Below, one piece after another: positions 24,729-33,711 of a stretch of 38,924 nucleotides of DNA. The translations under genes were made by a program, and so were the position numbers. The notes beneath the pieces are model-generated. The model was not told the origin of the DNA. It made no database searches and saw nothing but the letters and a program-made list of their open reading frames with translations. Origin of the DNA: Saprospiraceae bacterium (GTDB lineage Bacteria > Bacteroidota > Bacteroidia > Chitinophagales > Saprospiraceae); assembly GCA_020627965.1 (NCBI GenBank), contig JAHDFX010000028.1, positions 1-38,924 on the forward strand, in the 5' to 3' direction. The first letter of the stretch is position 1, and every line of letters begins with the position of its first letter.

Positions 24729-25649
24729 CTAAGACTCCTTAAAATTGATAAATACAGGTGAAACATTGAAAAAACGCTTTCCCAGGTATTTGCTCAACAC
24801 TTTATCTACTTTCCTGCCGAGATTGATCTGATTATTCAGACTGGAAAAATGCAGCCTGAAATCCTTGTTTTTAAAACTGTATTGCAGAGCTGCGCCGGCA
24901 TCTAACATTGTAGCCGTTTGAATACCATTTTCTTTGGCGATCAAGGCGGCTTCTTTGATATTAATAAGCCCACCATTGCCTGATACTATAAAGACTATTT
25001 GTCCATCTTTATCCATACCTGACAGGCTTCTGTAAGTTCTGCTTTTCAGATAGGCTGCTCCTCTATCCATATTGAGAATATAATGCCATATGGTTCCATT
25101 TTTCATGACGGAAGGATGTGCCTGACAAGAATAATCTACCTTCCCTGCTTTGTTTTCAAATAAGCTTTTGGGACCGACAAAGGCTTTTCCGCCAATGACT
25201 TTAAAATAACCTGAAGAACCTGAGGTTCTGCCATGCTTTTTACCTTTTACGGTTACCTCTCCCCGATAATTGAATTGCTTATCATAGAATGAACTATTGA
25301 TAGAAAAATTATACCCTTCACGAATTTGTTTTCTTGCTGTCGTGCCTGATTTTTGTAAGGAAACAGAAAAGTTTTGCTGATTTTTCAAGAAAGTGATTTT
25401 ATATAATTTTGGCCGAGACACTACATTGTATATTCGCTTGATAATGCCGGTATTTTTTCTTCTTAAATTGACCTGATGGATAAGTACAGCATCATTCTGA
25501 TATAATAGTTTCTGGTGTCTTGGGGCTGTATTGAAAGCTTCCCCATTATTATCCAATACAAAATGAATATGACTGGGAATTTTGAACAACCAAAGCCCCA
25601 GTAATAAAATTATAAACCATATAATACGGCGTTTTCTTTTTTTGCTCAT
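24729..25649 (-). CDS. Phosphodiester glycosidase (NAGPA/DUF2233)-like protein, membrane-anchored
   Basis: The 306-residue protein begins with a basic cluster (SKKRKRR) and one membrane helix (about 9-24), so the rest is probably periplasmic. The later part fits the NAGPA phosphodiester glycosidase fold: NFSINSSFYDK (about 115-125), SYRSLSGMDKDG-type strand (YRSLSGMDKDGQIVFIVSGN), then NIKEAALIAKENGIQTATML and DAGAALQ, which corresponds to the family's LDGG-S motif but with Ala in place of one Gly. Relatives cleave sugar-phosphodiester bonds or act in exopolysaccharide metabolism. Substrate unknown. A consensus promoter lies 26-55 bases upstream. Confidence 0.82.
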   Translation of the reverse strand: MSKKRKRRIIWFIILLLGLWLFKIPSHIHFVLDNNGEAFNTAPRHQKLLYQNDAVLIHQVNLRRKNTGIIKRIYNVVSRPKLYKITFLKNQQNFSVSLQKSGTTARKQIREGYNFSINSSFYDKQFNYRGEVTVKGKKHGRTSGSSGYFKVIGGKAFVGPKSLFENKAGKVDYSCQAHPSVMKNGTIWHYILNMDRGAAYLKSRTYRSLSGMDKDGQIVFIVSGNGGLINIKEAALIAKENGIQTATMLDAGAALQYSFKNKDFRLHFSSLNNQINLGRKVDKVLSKYLGKRFFNVSPVFINFKES

Positions 25650-25674
25650 ATAATAAAAACGACTTTATCCAAAA

Positions 25675-25704
25675 CAAAATTATATCAAACTTCGTAATAA
25701 ACAA
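25675..25704 (-). promoter_or_regulatory. Bacteroidota-type promoter of the NAGPA-like gene
   Basis: On the minus strand, TTG (25702-25704), 19 bases, then TAATTTTG (25675-25682) exactly match the TTG / TAnnTTTG consensus. Transcription would start near 25668, about 19 bases before the ATG at 25649. It lies in the divergent gap with the DUF4294 gene. Confidence 0.7.
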
Positions 25705-25782
25705 TGATTATAACAAACACTTTGGAACAGTATTTGGAATTACTAAAGCATATATTATTTTTCCACCCAAAAATACTTTATC

Positions 25783-26418
25783 ATGAGAAAAACCAGCATA
25801 TTATTTATCCTAGCAGTACTGCTATCTCTTCCTTTGTTTGCTCAGAAAGATAAGAAGAAGGGAAAAGAGGATCAGGAAGCGCAGATTGAAGAAATGACCA
25901 TTGACGGACAAATTGTCAGTATTTTAATCCAGGATGGTGATACTATTATCATTGCAGATTTAGACGATGTATCCTACAGTAGCCCTCGCAAATTTAAAGA
26001 CAAAGAGGAACAACGTTATTATTTGAAAATGAAATACCATGCGGCGAAAGTTTATCCATATGGAGTGGAAGCTATCAAAGTATTCCGGGAAGTAGAAGAA
26101 TGGTCGGAAGATAAAAAGAAGCGGGAACGCAAGAAGCATATTAAGCGATTGCAAAAAGACCTGAAAGAAAAATTTGAGGATCCACTTAAAAATCTGACAA
26201 AAACCCAAGGGCGGATTCTTGTAGAAATGGTAGAGCGGGAGACAGGTGCAACCACATTCCACATTATTAAATCACTGAAAGGTGGGGCTAAGGCTACCTG
26301 GTGGCATAATATTGGTAAATTGTGGGGGTATAACCTAAAGGAAGGATATATTCCTGAAAACGACCCTATACTTGAAACTATTTTAAGTAACTTTGACGTA
26401 TCTCACGACGTAAATTAA
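25783..26418 (+). CDS. DUF4294 family secreted protein
   Basis: The 211-residue product has a signal peptide (MRKTSILFILAVLLSLPLFA, cleaved before QKD) and a highly charged N-terminal linker. It then has the DUF4294 core: a beta segment (DGQIVSILIQDGDTIIIADL), a helical stretch YYLKMKYHAAKVYPYGVEA, a Lys/Arg-rich coiled region, and GRILVEMVERETGATTFHI with WWHNIGKLWGYNLKEGY near the end. The family is restricted largely to Bacteroidota and has no assigned function. The DUF2147 gene starts 19 bases downstream, so they are probably co-transcribed. Confidence 0.88.
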   Translation: MRKTSILFILAVLLSLPLFAQKDKKKGKEDQEAQIEEMTIDGQIVSILIQDGDTIIIADLDDVSYSSPRKFKDKEEQRYYLKMKYHAAKVYPYGVEAIKVFREVEEWSEDKKKRERKKHIKRLQKDLKEKFEDPLKNLTKTQGRILVEMVERETGATTFHIIKSLKGGAKATWWHNIGKLWGYNLKEGYIPENDPILETILSNFDVSHDVN

Positions 26419-26437
26419 ATCACTCAATCAACATATT

Positions 26438-26863
26438 ATGAAGAAAAAACTATTATTTTTTGCTGCTTTACTGATGTTCAGTACATACATGGTTGCTCAA
26501 TCACCGGTGGGTATCTGGAAAACGGTAGATGATGAAACTGGTAAAGAAAAATCATACGTCGAAATCTATGAAAAAGATGGTAAACTGTATGGTAAGATTG
26601 TTGAGCTATTACTGGAAGAAGACAAAGGTAAGGTATGCGAACTATGCCCAGGTAAGAAAAAAAACCAGCCTGTTGAAGGTATGGTGATCCTGATGAACAT
26701 GGAAAAAGAAAAAGATTATTGGAGTAGCGGCAAAATTCTTGATCCTAAGAATGGGAAAGAATACAAATGCTACATAGAGTTGGAAGGTGCAGATAAGCTG
26801 AAAGTACGTGGATATGTCGGTTTCTCTCTGTTGGGCAGAACACAATACTGGTATAGAAAGTAA
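26438..26863 (+). CDS. DUF2147 family secreted protein
   Basis: The small protein (141 residues) has a signal peptide (KKKLLFFAALLMFSTYMVAQ) and a DUF2147 beta-barrel-like domain: PVGIWKTVDDETGKEKSYVEI, then LYGKIVELL, GKILDPKNGKEYKCYIEL and VRGYVGFSLLGRTQYWYR. The pair Cys66/Cys69 (approximate; VCELCPG) could form a disulfide or metal site, as in many relatives. Function is unknown but the family is widespread in envelopes of Gram-negative bacteria. It follows the DUF4294 gene and is closed by a hairpin terminator. Confidence 0.92.
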   Translation: MKKKLLFFAALLMFSTYMVAQSPVGIWKTVDDETGKEKSYVEIYEKDGKLYGKIVELLLEEDKGKVCELCPGKKKNQPVEGMVILMNMEKEKDYWSSGKILDPKNGKEYKCYIELEGADKLKVRGYVGFSLLGRTQYWYRK

Positions 26864-26891
26864 AATTCCTAAACAGATTGGAATAAAAATT

Positions 26892-26922
26892 AAAAGTCCG
26901 GGCAATAAACGCCTGGACTTTT
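26892..26922 (+). terminator. Terminator after the DUF4294-DUF2147 pair
   Basis: AAAAGTCCGGGC and GCCTGGACTTTT form a 12-bp stem with one mismatch and a seven-base loop. It starts 29 bases after the DUF2147 stop and ends in a T-rich stretch. The A/T flanks make it potentially bidirectional. Confidence 0.85.
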
Positions 26923-26994
26923 CTGTTTTTAGGGTGATATTACATAAGATATTAAAGTTTAAAAACTTTTTCAAACACAAAGAAATATTCACCT

Positions 26995-27222
26995 ATGGTA
27001 AAAAAATCTACACAACATTTACTCCTACAAAACATCTACGGCGAAACCAGCAAGAATGAGCGCAACATCATCGAACAACTTATACAAGATGATTTCTTTG
27101 TAAAAGAAGAGCAGGCTATGTTGTTGGAAAGCTATCAGTCATTACCAAAAGTCAAACTTTTTCCTCCGAAGAAAGTTATCAGGAAAATTTTGGCACATAG
27201 CCAAAGTGAAGTCTGTGTTTAA
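26995..27222 (+). CDS. Small conserved Bacteroidota protein
   Basis: The 75-residue, mostly helical, soluble protein has the pattern of small hypothetical proteins in this phylum: HLLLQNIYGETSKNERNIIEQLI near the start, and a C-terminal PPKKVIRKILAHSQS. The N-terminal YGE-x5-E-x5-I arrangement resembles the beginning of anti-sigma factors, but no membrane segment follows. It begins 72 bases after a terminator, so it should have its own promoter. Function unknown. The coding start is the first ATG of the frame. Confidence 0.7.
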   Translation: MVKKSTQHLLLQNIYGETSKNERNIIEQLIQDDFFVKEEQAMLLESYQSLPKVKLFPPKKVIRKILAHSQSEVCV

Positions 27223-27249
27223 TTTTTGGTTTATCTAAAAAAGCATATT

Positions 27250-27452
27250 TTTACAATACTTATTAGGAATGAGGAGAAAATAAATTTACTTTCTTGGGCG
27301 AAGCTATTTTTTTCTTTTTCAAGGCGCGAAAACCGCACATAGCCTGAGCTACGTAAGGCTTTTTGCAACGCAGAAAAAGAAAAAAAGAGCGAGTCATAGT
27401 GTAAATTTATTTCCTCGTCATTCCTTACTGTTAGAAAGTAATAAGTATTTTT
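27250..27452. repeat. About 200-bp imperfect palindrome in an otherwise gene-free gap
   Basis: The gap 27223-27522 holds no gene. Its two halves are complementary over about 80 bases each: AGGAATGAGGAGAAAATAAA (27265-27284) pairs with TTTATTTCCTCGTCATTCCT (27405-27424), and TTTTTTTCTTTTTC (27307-27320) pairs with GAAAAAGAAAAAAA (27373-27386). The centre contains a small AGCCT/AGGCT stem around GAGCTACGTA. An extended hairpin or cruciform is possible. The sequence style (CAAGGCGCGAA) recalls the 247-bp element at 8284 (CAAGGCATGAA). It may also insulate the aldehyde dehydrogenase gene. Confidence 0.8.
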
Positions 27453-27522
27453 ATATTTAGCGCTTTGCATAAATCAGCAGCCAAACCCAAACAACTTCTA
27501 ACACTACAAACGACCACTCGCT

Positions 27523-28974
27523 ATGAAATTTGACCAGCAGATCCGTAATTATATTTACGGAGAATTAGAAGCTCCGATCTCAGGCACTTATATCGACAAT
27601 TATTCGCCTGCAACTGGTGAAGTGTATTCCAAAATTCCAGATTCAGACGAAAGGGATGTATTGCGGGCAGTCAAAGCTGCTGAACGTGCTTTCCCTGTCT
27701 GGTCGAATTGCGGTGTAAAAAAACGCTTTCGTGTAATGATGCGCATAGCAGATATTATCGAACAATATCTGGAAGATTTTGCACAGGCTGAGACAACTGA
27801 TACTGGAAAGCCTATAACGCTCTCCCGCACGATTGATATTCCTCGTTCGCATAGTAATTTACGCTTTTTTGCTACGGCTATTCTGCACTTTGCATCTGAG
27901 GCGCATCATATGGAAAGGCAAGCCATCAACTATACCATGCGCCGTCCAATAGGTGTGGTTGGCTGTATCTCTCCCTGGAATTTACCCTTATATCTCTTTA
28001 CCTGGAAAATTGCACCAGCACTAGCTGCCGGAAATTGTGTAGTGGCAAAGCCTTCTGAAATTACTCCAATGACTGCTTATTTGTTATCAAAAGCCTGCAT
28101 AGAAGCCGGACTTCCCGCCGGCGTACTCAATATTGTTCATGGATACGGACAAAAGGCAGGACAGGCAATAGTTGAACATCCTTTAGTCAAAGCTGTATCT
28201 TTTACAGGCGGAACAGCTACAGGAAAAAGAATTGCTACACTAACAGCACCGCATTTCAAAAAAGTTTCACTGGAACTAGGCGGGAAAAACCCAAATGTCA
28301 TTTTTGCTGATTGTGATTTTGAAAAAATGATGACGACTACAGTGCGTTCTTCATTTGCCAATCAGGGACAAATATGTCTTTGTGGTTCACGTATTTTTGT
28401 TGAAAAACATCTGTACGAACTATTCAGAGATGAATTTGTAAAACGAGTCAAAAAAATGGTCATTGGTAATCCTTATTCCGATAAGACTGACCTGGGAGCT
28501 GTGGTTTCTAAAGAGCATAAAGAGAAAATACTCAGCTATATTGAACTGGCAAAAGAAGAAGGAGGTGAAATATTATATGGTGGTGAAGTTGTTGAAGTTG
28601 CTGGGAAGTATGAAAATGGTTATTATCTACAGCCAACTATTATTGAAGGTTTGAATCATCAGTGCAAAACCAATCAGGAAGAAATTTTTGGACCAGTGGT
28701 AACAATCATGCCATTTGATACAGAAGAAGAGGTATTGGCTTACGCCAATAGCACGCAATATGGTTTGTCGGCTACTGTATGGACACAAAACATTTCTCGT
28801 GCTCAACGAATGGCAGAAAAACTGGAAGTAGGCATTGTATGGATCAACACCTGGCTTACCCGCGATTTGAGAACACCCTTTGGTGGAATGAAAAATTCAG
28901 GACTAGGGCGTGAAGGTGGTTGGGAGGCATTGCGCTTCTTTACTGAGCCTAAAAATGTCTGTATCCACGTCTAA
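27523..28974 (+). CDS. Aldehyde dehydrogenase, ALDH8/2-aminomuconic semialdehyde dehydrogenase-like
   Basis: This NAD(P)-dependent enzyme oxidises an aldehyde to a carboxylic acid. The 483-residue length is normal. Catalytic and cofactor residues are present: Asn153 in PWNLP, Lys176 in KPSE, the GGTATG nucleotide loop (229-234), Glu251 in ELGGKNP and Cys285 in NQGQICLCGSRIFV. The ICLC-SRIFV context is typical of ALDH8A1 and 2-hydroxy/2-aminomuconic semialdehyde dehydrogenases of tryptophan-kynurenine or catechol breakdown. No other kynurenine gene is adjacent, so the substrate assignment is tentative. It precedes a MerR-type regulator on the same strand. Confidence 0.92.
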   Translation: MKFDQQIRNYIYGELEAPISGTYIDNYSPATGEVYSKIPDSDERDVLRAVKAAERAFPVWSNCGVKKRFRVMMRIADIIEQYLEDFAQAETTDTGKPITLSRTIDIPRSHSNLRFFATAILHFASEAHHMERQAINYTMRRPIGVVGCISPWNLPLYLFTWKIAPALAAGNCVVAKPSEITPMTAYLLSKACIEAGLPAGVLNIVHGYGQKAGQAIVEHPLVKAVSFTGGTATGKRIATLTAPHFKKVSLELGGKNPNVIFADCDFEKMMTTTVRSSFANQGQICLCGSRIFVEKHLYELFRDEFVKRVKKMVIGNPYSDKTDLGAVVSKEHKEKILSYIELAKEEGGEILYGGEVVEVAGKYENGYYLQPTIIEGLNHQCKTNQEEIFGPVVTIMPFDTEEEVLAYANSTQYGLSATVWTQNISRAQRMAEKLEVGIVWINTWLTRDLRTPFGGMKNSGLGREGGWEALRFFTEPKNVCIHV

Positions 28975-29082
28975 ATGAAAAAAATGTAGAAATATTAAAA
29001 CCTTTTTGAACTTTCTATGTTCAACTTAGCTAAGAAGCTGAAGTAGGCTACTTTACATTCTAAAACATATAGAATTTACGAT

Positions 29083-29970
29083 TTGGCTATTTACTCCATA
29101 AGGGATTTGGAACAACTTTCCGGAATCAAAGCGCACACCATCAGGATGTGGGAAAAGCGCTATAAATTGATTAGTCCGAATCGTACTCAGACCAATATCC
29201 GTTATTATACTGACGATGACCTACGCTTTTTACTTAACGTGGGGCTACTGAACCGCAATGGCATAAAAATCTCTAAGATCGCCAAAATGACGGAGGAGGA
29301 AATATCAGAAAAAGTGGCGGCTATTTCCGAAGTTAACCCTGAACATGGCACACAGCTCGACGCCCTGACCATCTCCATGATAGAGATGGATCAATATAAG
29401 TTCAATCGCATTGTATCGACCAATATCAAGCAGCTCGGACTGGAAAAAACGATGATCGATGTCATCAATCCATTTTTGAGTAAGCTAACAGTGCTTTGGC
29501 TGACAGGCTCTATTAATCCTGTTCAGGTACATTTTATCACTTACCTTATACGACAAAAAATTATCGTAGCTATTGATAAAATACCCGTAAAACCGCTTAA
29601 TGACCGTAAGAAATTTTTATTGTATTTGCCAGAAGGTGAAATTCAGGAACTTATTCTGCTTTTTGCTCATTATTTGCTGCGAATGAGGGATAATATAGTT
29701 ATTTATCTGGGGCAAAATATTCCTCTGGAAGAACTAAATGCCCTCAAAAAAATTCATCAGCCTCATTATATTTACACCATTCTATCTCCTTCACTCAAAG
29801 AGCCTGTACAGGGGTATATCAATCGCCTTAGTGAAATTTTTCCAGATACCCATATTCTATTATCCGGTTATCAGGCAGCACAAGAAGATATTCAGCTTCC
29901 TGAACATGCCCGTCTATTGGAAACACTTTCCGAAACTATCGAATTTTTAGATCAGCTTGCCGCTGAGTAG
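29083..29970 (+). CDS. MerR-family regulator with degenerate B12-binding domain (TTG start)
   Basis: The 295-residue regulator starts with a MerR helix-turn-helix (YSIRDLEQLSGIKAHTIRMW, then RYYTDDDLRFL). A CarH/LitR-like helical domain follows (LWLTGSINPVQVHFITYLIR, about 138-157) and a Rossmann-like B12-binding domain. In light-sensing relatives the cobalt ligand is His in an E-x-H-x-L-G motif. Here the corresponding segment is EGEIQELILLF: Gln188 replaces His and Ile191 replaces Gly. It probably does not bind adenosylcobalamin by the normal mode. The frame has no upstream ATG, so TTG at 29083 is the likely start. It is convergent with the peroxidase gene. Confidence 0.85.
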   Translation: MAIYSIRDLEQLSGIKAHTIRMWEKRYKLISPNRTQTNIRYYTDDDLRFLLNVGLLNRNGIKISKIAKMTEEEISEKVAAISEVNPEHGTQLDALTISMIEMDQYKFNRIVSTNIKQLGLEKTMIDVINPFLSKLTVLWLTGSINPVQVHFITYLIRQKIIVAIDKIPVKPLNDRKKFLLYLPEGEIQELILLFAHYLLRMRDNIVIYLGQNIPLEELNALKKIHQPHYIYTILSPSLKEPVQGYINRLSEIFPDTHILLSGYQAAQEDIQLPEHARLLETLSETIEFLDQLAAE

Positions 29971-30003
29971 GAAATTACACCAGCCATTTGTAGTTTACAG
30001 CAA

Positions 30004-33000
30004 TTAATTTTCTTCATTATTACAGCTCTCTGTATCTATTGAAAATTCTGCACCGACTTCCACAGAAAAGCCTGGATTTAACATAATCATCTCTCCGGCC
30101 GAAAACTCTACAGAAGTTCCAGCATTAACAGCTCCGTCAGCATTGACACAAGTCTCTGCCTGATAGTTTCCATCAGGTATGTTGCCTGTAGGCATAATTA
30201 ATGTAGGACAGGGATTATTGTTGCAGGGAAGTGGATTCCCCGAAGCATCAAATAGTTCGATATATTGCCCTAATACCTGAACAGCAACAGATGCTTCCAG
30301 ATCATTGTTGTCTGTAACTGTCACTTCATATATGTCTGGTGTAAGTTCAGTGATAGAAGATGTTGTCTCCCCGGTATTCCATTTATAAGAATAAGGCGGA
30401 GTGCCACCTGAAACCTCCACTGATGCTAATCCTAATGTATTGCATTGGGCATGGATCGTTGTTGCATTAAGTTCAGGCCCTCCTCCTGATAATACAAACT
30501 CATTATACTCATCATACACTGTTGTACCTGCTCCCATACTATAATCATTATCAATCTCTATCCTACTGCCATCACCAACACTGATACTAAAATCACCATC
30601 AAAAGAATTATCTAAAACTATGGTAAATGTAGCAATAGCTCCATCACAGAATTGATTATTCCCATCTATACGGGTTAGTGCTACATATAATGTGTTATTG
30701 TCAGAATGATAAAGACTAAAAGCATGATGAGGAGCTAAAGAAGAGCCTGTGGTATCCATTGTGATGGATGTGATGGGCGTATTCTCAAGGTTGAAGACAC
30801 ACGAAACACCATGTGCATAAACCGGATTACCTTCAAAATCTCTGACATGAAGTCCATATTGATAAATATTGCCAACTTCGCTGATCAGTTCAAGTTGATA
30901 ATAGAATAAAGTACTCGCCAATACAAAACTTGATGGCATAGTGCTACTACATACTTCATTATAATTACTGAGCCACACATCCAGATCGTCAAAATCTACG
31001 ACTCCGTTGCCATCTCCATCCTGATGTTTACTATTGATTCCTTCAACATTCTGAGACCAGTCTGTTGCCATCTGTGGAATCCATTCAGATGTTGCGTTAA
31101 GGCGTGGAGAACCTGTATAAGTAACTGCTTCGCCCCAGAATATTTCATCTGTCTGATCTACAACACAGTCATTATTAAAATCTCCGGGATTAACCGCACC
31201 ACTACAATCACTGGCTCCATTGAGACAAAAAGATTCCCAGGTAGCATTAAATCCATTTCCTGCACTGATATTTGCGCTGGTATTAAAATTAGAACTAAGC
31301 TGGTTACATAGAACGCTAAGTCCTTCTTCATAACAGCCAGAAAGTAGGTTGTCATGTGTATATAATGCACCCAGATTAGCAGCATTGGTCAATTCTATGG
31401 GAAGACCACCAGTGAGGTTATTATTATTCAAATAGAGGACTGTTAGTCCAGGTAAATTCCCGAAACTCACAGATATTTCTCCGCTCAGCGAATTAGTACC
31501 TAAATTAATAATTCCGATGCTTGACAGACCGCCAATTTCATCAGGAATAACTCCGCTAAGGTTGTTCTCGCTTAAATCCAGAAAAGTCATGTATTCCAGA
31601 TCACCAATAGCGGCGGGCAATGTACCGCTTAGTCCACGATTGCGGAGATTCAACACCTTCACACAACCATTAGGATTCAGGCTTACGCCCTCCCAGGTAG
31701 TCATGGGCCAGAATAGCTCCCAGGGATCACTCCACTGTGCGCCATTGGTAGCATAATATAATTCCACTAATGCCAGAGAATCGCTTTGGCGACAATTACA
31801 GTTACCTGCGACAATATCACATACAGCCTCGAAGACATTTTCCTGAAGCGTAGTTAATCCCGTATTACGTTCTATGATATCTGAGAGACTTGTATTCTCT
31901 ATTTCCATAATATCACTCATCAGTACAGGATCATTGAGATAAAAATAATAATCTCCATCACGTAGTCTCCTGAATTGCTCTGCGAGCATATTATGCAGCG
32001 TAAGTCCTATCTGAGAACCGGGTAGTTTATCTTCCGACAATAAGCCTACCCATAGATCAATATCGTCCACATTTCCGTAAAGGGTTGCCAGATTTGCCTC
32101 TAAGGTGGCATCACTCGTAATATCTGCAAAACTAACTGCTGAACTACCTGTAAACGCATTGCGATAAGCATTATAATCTGCTAATCCGTGGTCACGTCCT
32201 CTCTGTATATTGAAACTTGCCAGATCGAAGCCGGTACCACCTACCGGGGCAAATAGAAAAGTACGCAGTTCTTCTACAATCTTAATATCAATTTCTTCCT
32301 GATATTGAACAGACAAACCTTTTAAAACCGGATCAATGCCATTGGCGGCAGTCAGTGAAGGATTGAAAAATGCCTGAATCAGAGACACTCTTCCTGAGGC
32401 TACAAGACTTCCATTATCATTTACCAATAGTAATTCCGGTGGCACCATCGTATGCCCAAGTCGGAAAGCTGCCGTAGAAAAACCATTAAATAAATCGGGC
32501 TGAACGGTATTGTCATAGCCAGTATAAGCAGTTAAGTTTACACCCAAAGCTGGTAGGAATTCATTATAAGTAATGCTTTGCAATAAGGCGACTACACGTT
32601 TTTTAGCAATGCGATAAATCGTTTCATCATCGAACATTGGATCATAATTATTCGCTGTAATAATCTCGTCACAGAGTCGGTTATGTTCTCGTACAAACAG
32701 AGTATGTAAGGCTGTGAGACTAGACTGTTCATTGGCACGTACATCGCCAGCCACAAAGACAGGAGTATCGGGATTCTCTCCTGCCATAAAAGGCGCATCC
32801 TCGTTTATAGGACTGTTGAGTTCACCATCGGTAGTATTATAAGGTAGCAGATTCCCTGCGGAGGTTTTGAGTCTTCCGCCATTGCCAGTTCGTAGCCAGG
32901 TTGCCCGAATCTGGTCGGCACCATAAACATTCGAGCCATCAATCCATGCGGTAATCAAATTTACCTGCTCACGTGGCGTATTTACACCACTTCCTTCCAC

Positions 33001-33525
33001 AACCTCAGAGCGATGAAAACTAAGCATATTGGTAATCAAATCACCCGGCGCACCCGTCTCGGAAATATAAGCAGACTCCATTTCATTTTCTGGTGTTATA
33101 CCAATGTCGTGATCGAGAAACTGTCCCCAGCTAAATACAAAGGAGCTCAGTGTGGCGGAAGGAGGTGTATTACCTTGCTGAACGATAAGATTACTAATGA
33201 CTCTCGGATTAGGGCGTGTCGTACCTCCGAGTGCATTGAGTGGATCGGTTGCTCCATACTCAGAAGACAGTTCACGAAGTAAAGGAATTTCTGTAGCTCC
33301 CCAGTTGGCATTTGCAAGATTATTGCATCGCCCGAAGGTGTTTCTGAAGAGCAGTTGTGTACCACAGGTAGACCGCAATTGACCTTCCTCTTGTTTATTT
33401 GTTTTCGGGTAGTTACTAATAGTACCGCTGAATATGTGATGGTATTCTGTCTGCCCAAAGACAGATGCACCGATAAGCCAGCAAAGTAATAATGACCAGG
33501 TTTTAAATTGTATTGTAGCTTTCAT
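30004..33525 (-). CDS. Secreted animal-type heme peroxidase with LRR, dockerin-like, cohesin-like and SprB modules
   Basis: The 1173-residue protein has a signal peptide (ending SVFGQ, residue 25). The peroxidase domain (about 50-560) has distal His139 in WGQFLDHDIG with Ca-binding Asp140, catalytic Arg279 in LFVREHNRL and proximal His358 in FRLGHTMVP. It should oxidise halides or phenolics with H2O2. Next come plant-type leucine-rich repeats (about 577-735), an EF-hand/dockerin-like module (PGDFNNDCVVDQTD and DGDGNGVVDFDDLD, about 780-858), a cohesin-like beta domain with ALTRIDGNNQFCDG (about 862-1008), a SprB-type repeat (GGTPPYSYKWNTGETTSS, about 1018-1081), and a terminal domain resembling the 3-coathanger stack (SAGEMIMLNPGFSVEVGAEF). 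The same C-terminal chassis is present on the protease upstream. Confidence 0.93.
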   Translation of the reverse strand: MKATIQFKTWSLLLCWLIGASVFGQTEYHHIFSGTISNYPKTNKQEEGQLRSTCGTQLLFRNTFGRCNNLANANWGATEIPLLRELSSEYGATDPLNALGGTTRPNPRVISNLIVQQGNTPPSATLSSFVFSWGQFLDHDIGITPENEMESAYISETGAPGDLITNMLSFHRSEVVEGSGVNTPREQVNLITAWIDGSNVYGADQIRATWLRTGNGGRLKTSAGNLLPYNTTDGELNSPINEDAPFMAGENPDTPVFVAGDVRANEQSSLTALHTLFVREHNRLCDEIITANNYDPMFDDETIYRIAKKRVVALLQSITYNEFLPALGVNLTAYTGYDNTVQPDLFNGFSTAAFRLGHTMVPPELLLVNDNGSLVASGRVSLIQAFFNPSLTAANGIDPVLKGLSVQYQEEIDIKIVEELRTFLFAPVGGTGFDLASFNIQRGRDHGLADYNAYRNAFTGSSAVSFADITSDATLEANLATLYGNVDDIDLWVGLLSEDKLPGSQIGLTLHNMLAEQFRRLRDGDYYFYLNDPVLMSDIMEIENTSLSDIIERNTGLTTLQENVFEAVCDIVAGNCNCRQSDSLALVELYYATNGAQWSDPWELFWPMTTWEGVSLNPNGCVKVLNLRNRGLSGTLPAAIGDLEYMTFLDLSENNLSGVIPDEIGGLSSIGIINLGTNSLSGEISVSFGNLPGLTVLYLNNNNLTGGLPIELTNAANLGALYTHDNLLSGCYEEGLSVLCNQLSSNFNTSANISAGNGFNATWESFCLNGASDCSGAVNPGDFNNDCVVDQTDEIFWGEAVTYTGSPRLNATSEWIPQMATDWSQNVEGINSKHQDGDGNGVVDFDDLDVWLSNYNEVCSSTMPSSFVLASTLFYYQLELISEVGNIYQYGLHVRDFEGNPVYAHGVSCVFNLENTPITSITMDTTGSSLAPHHAFSLYHSDNNTLYVALTRIDGNNQFCDGAIATFTIVLDNSFDGDFSISVGDGSRIEIDNDYSMGAGTTVYDEYNEFVLSGGGPELNATTIHAQCNTLGLASVEVSGGTPPYSYKWNTGETTSSITELTPDIYEVTVTDNNDLEASVAVQVLGQYIELFDASGNPLPCNNNPCPTLIMPTGNIPDGNYQAETCVNADGAVNAGTSVEFSAGEMIMLNPGFSVEVGAEFSIDTESCNNEEN

Positions 33526-33567
33526 AGTTACACTTTTTATACTTTAAAAATGTTGCTTTGTCTGCTA

Positions 33568-33575
33568 CAAATGTA
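33568..33575 (-). promoter_or_regulatory. -7 element of the peroxidase promoter
   Basis: The minus strand reads TACATTTG, an exact TAnnTTTG match, ending about 43 bases before the ATG at 33525. A clear TTG at the -33 distance is missing, so the assignment is moderate. Confidence 0.5.
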
Positions 33576-33711
33576 TGGGCTTCACATAGGTTTAAAAATG
33601 ATTTATTTTGATTTTAATAAATGTTTTTTAGGTTAAAAATTGTTTATTAATTTTGATTATCAGTAGGTTAGTGATGTTATTTAGGTTTTAAATAAATTTA
33701 ATAGGCTCTTA

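Noticed and set aside
27231-27470. Minus-strand open frame of 79 codons
   Set aside because: It is made by the long palindrome; the residues mirror the repeat and show no family resemblance.
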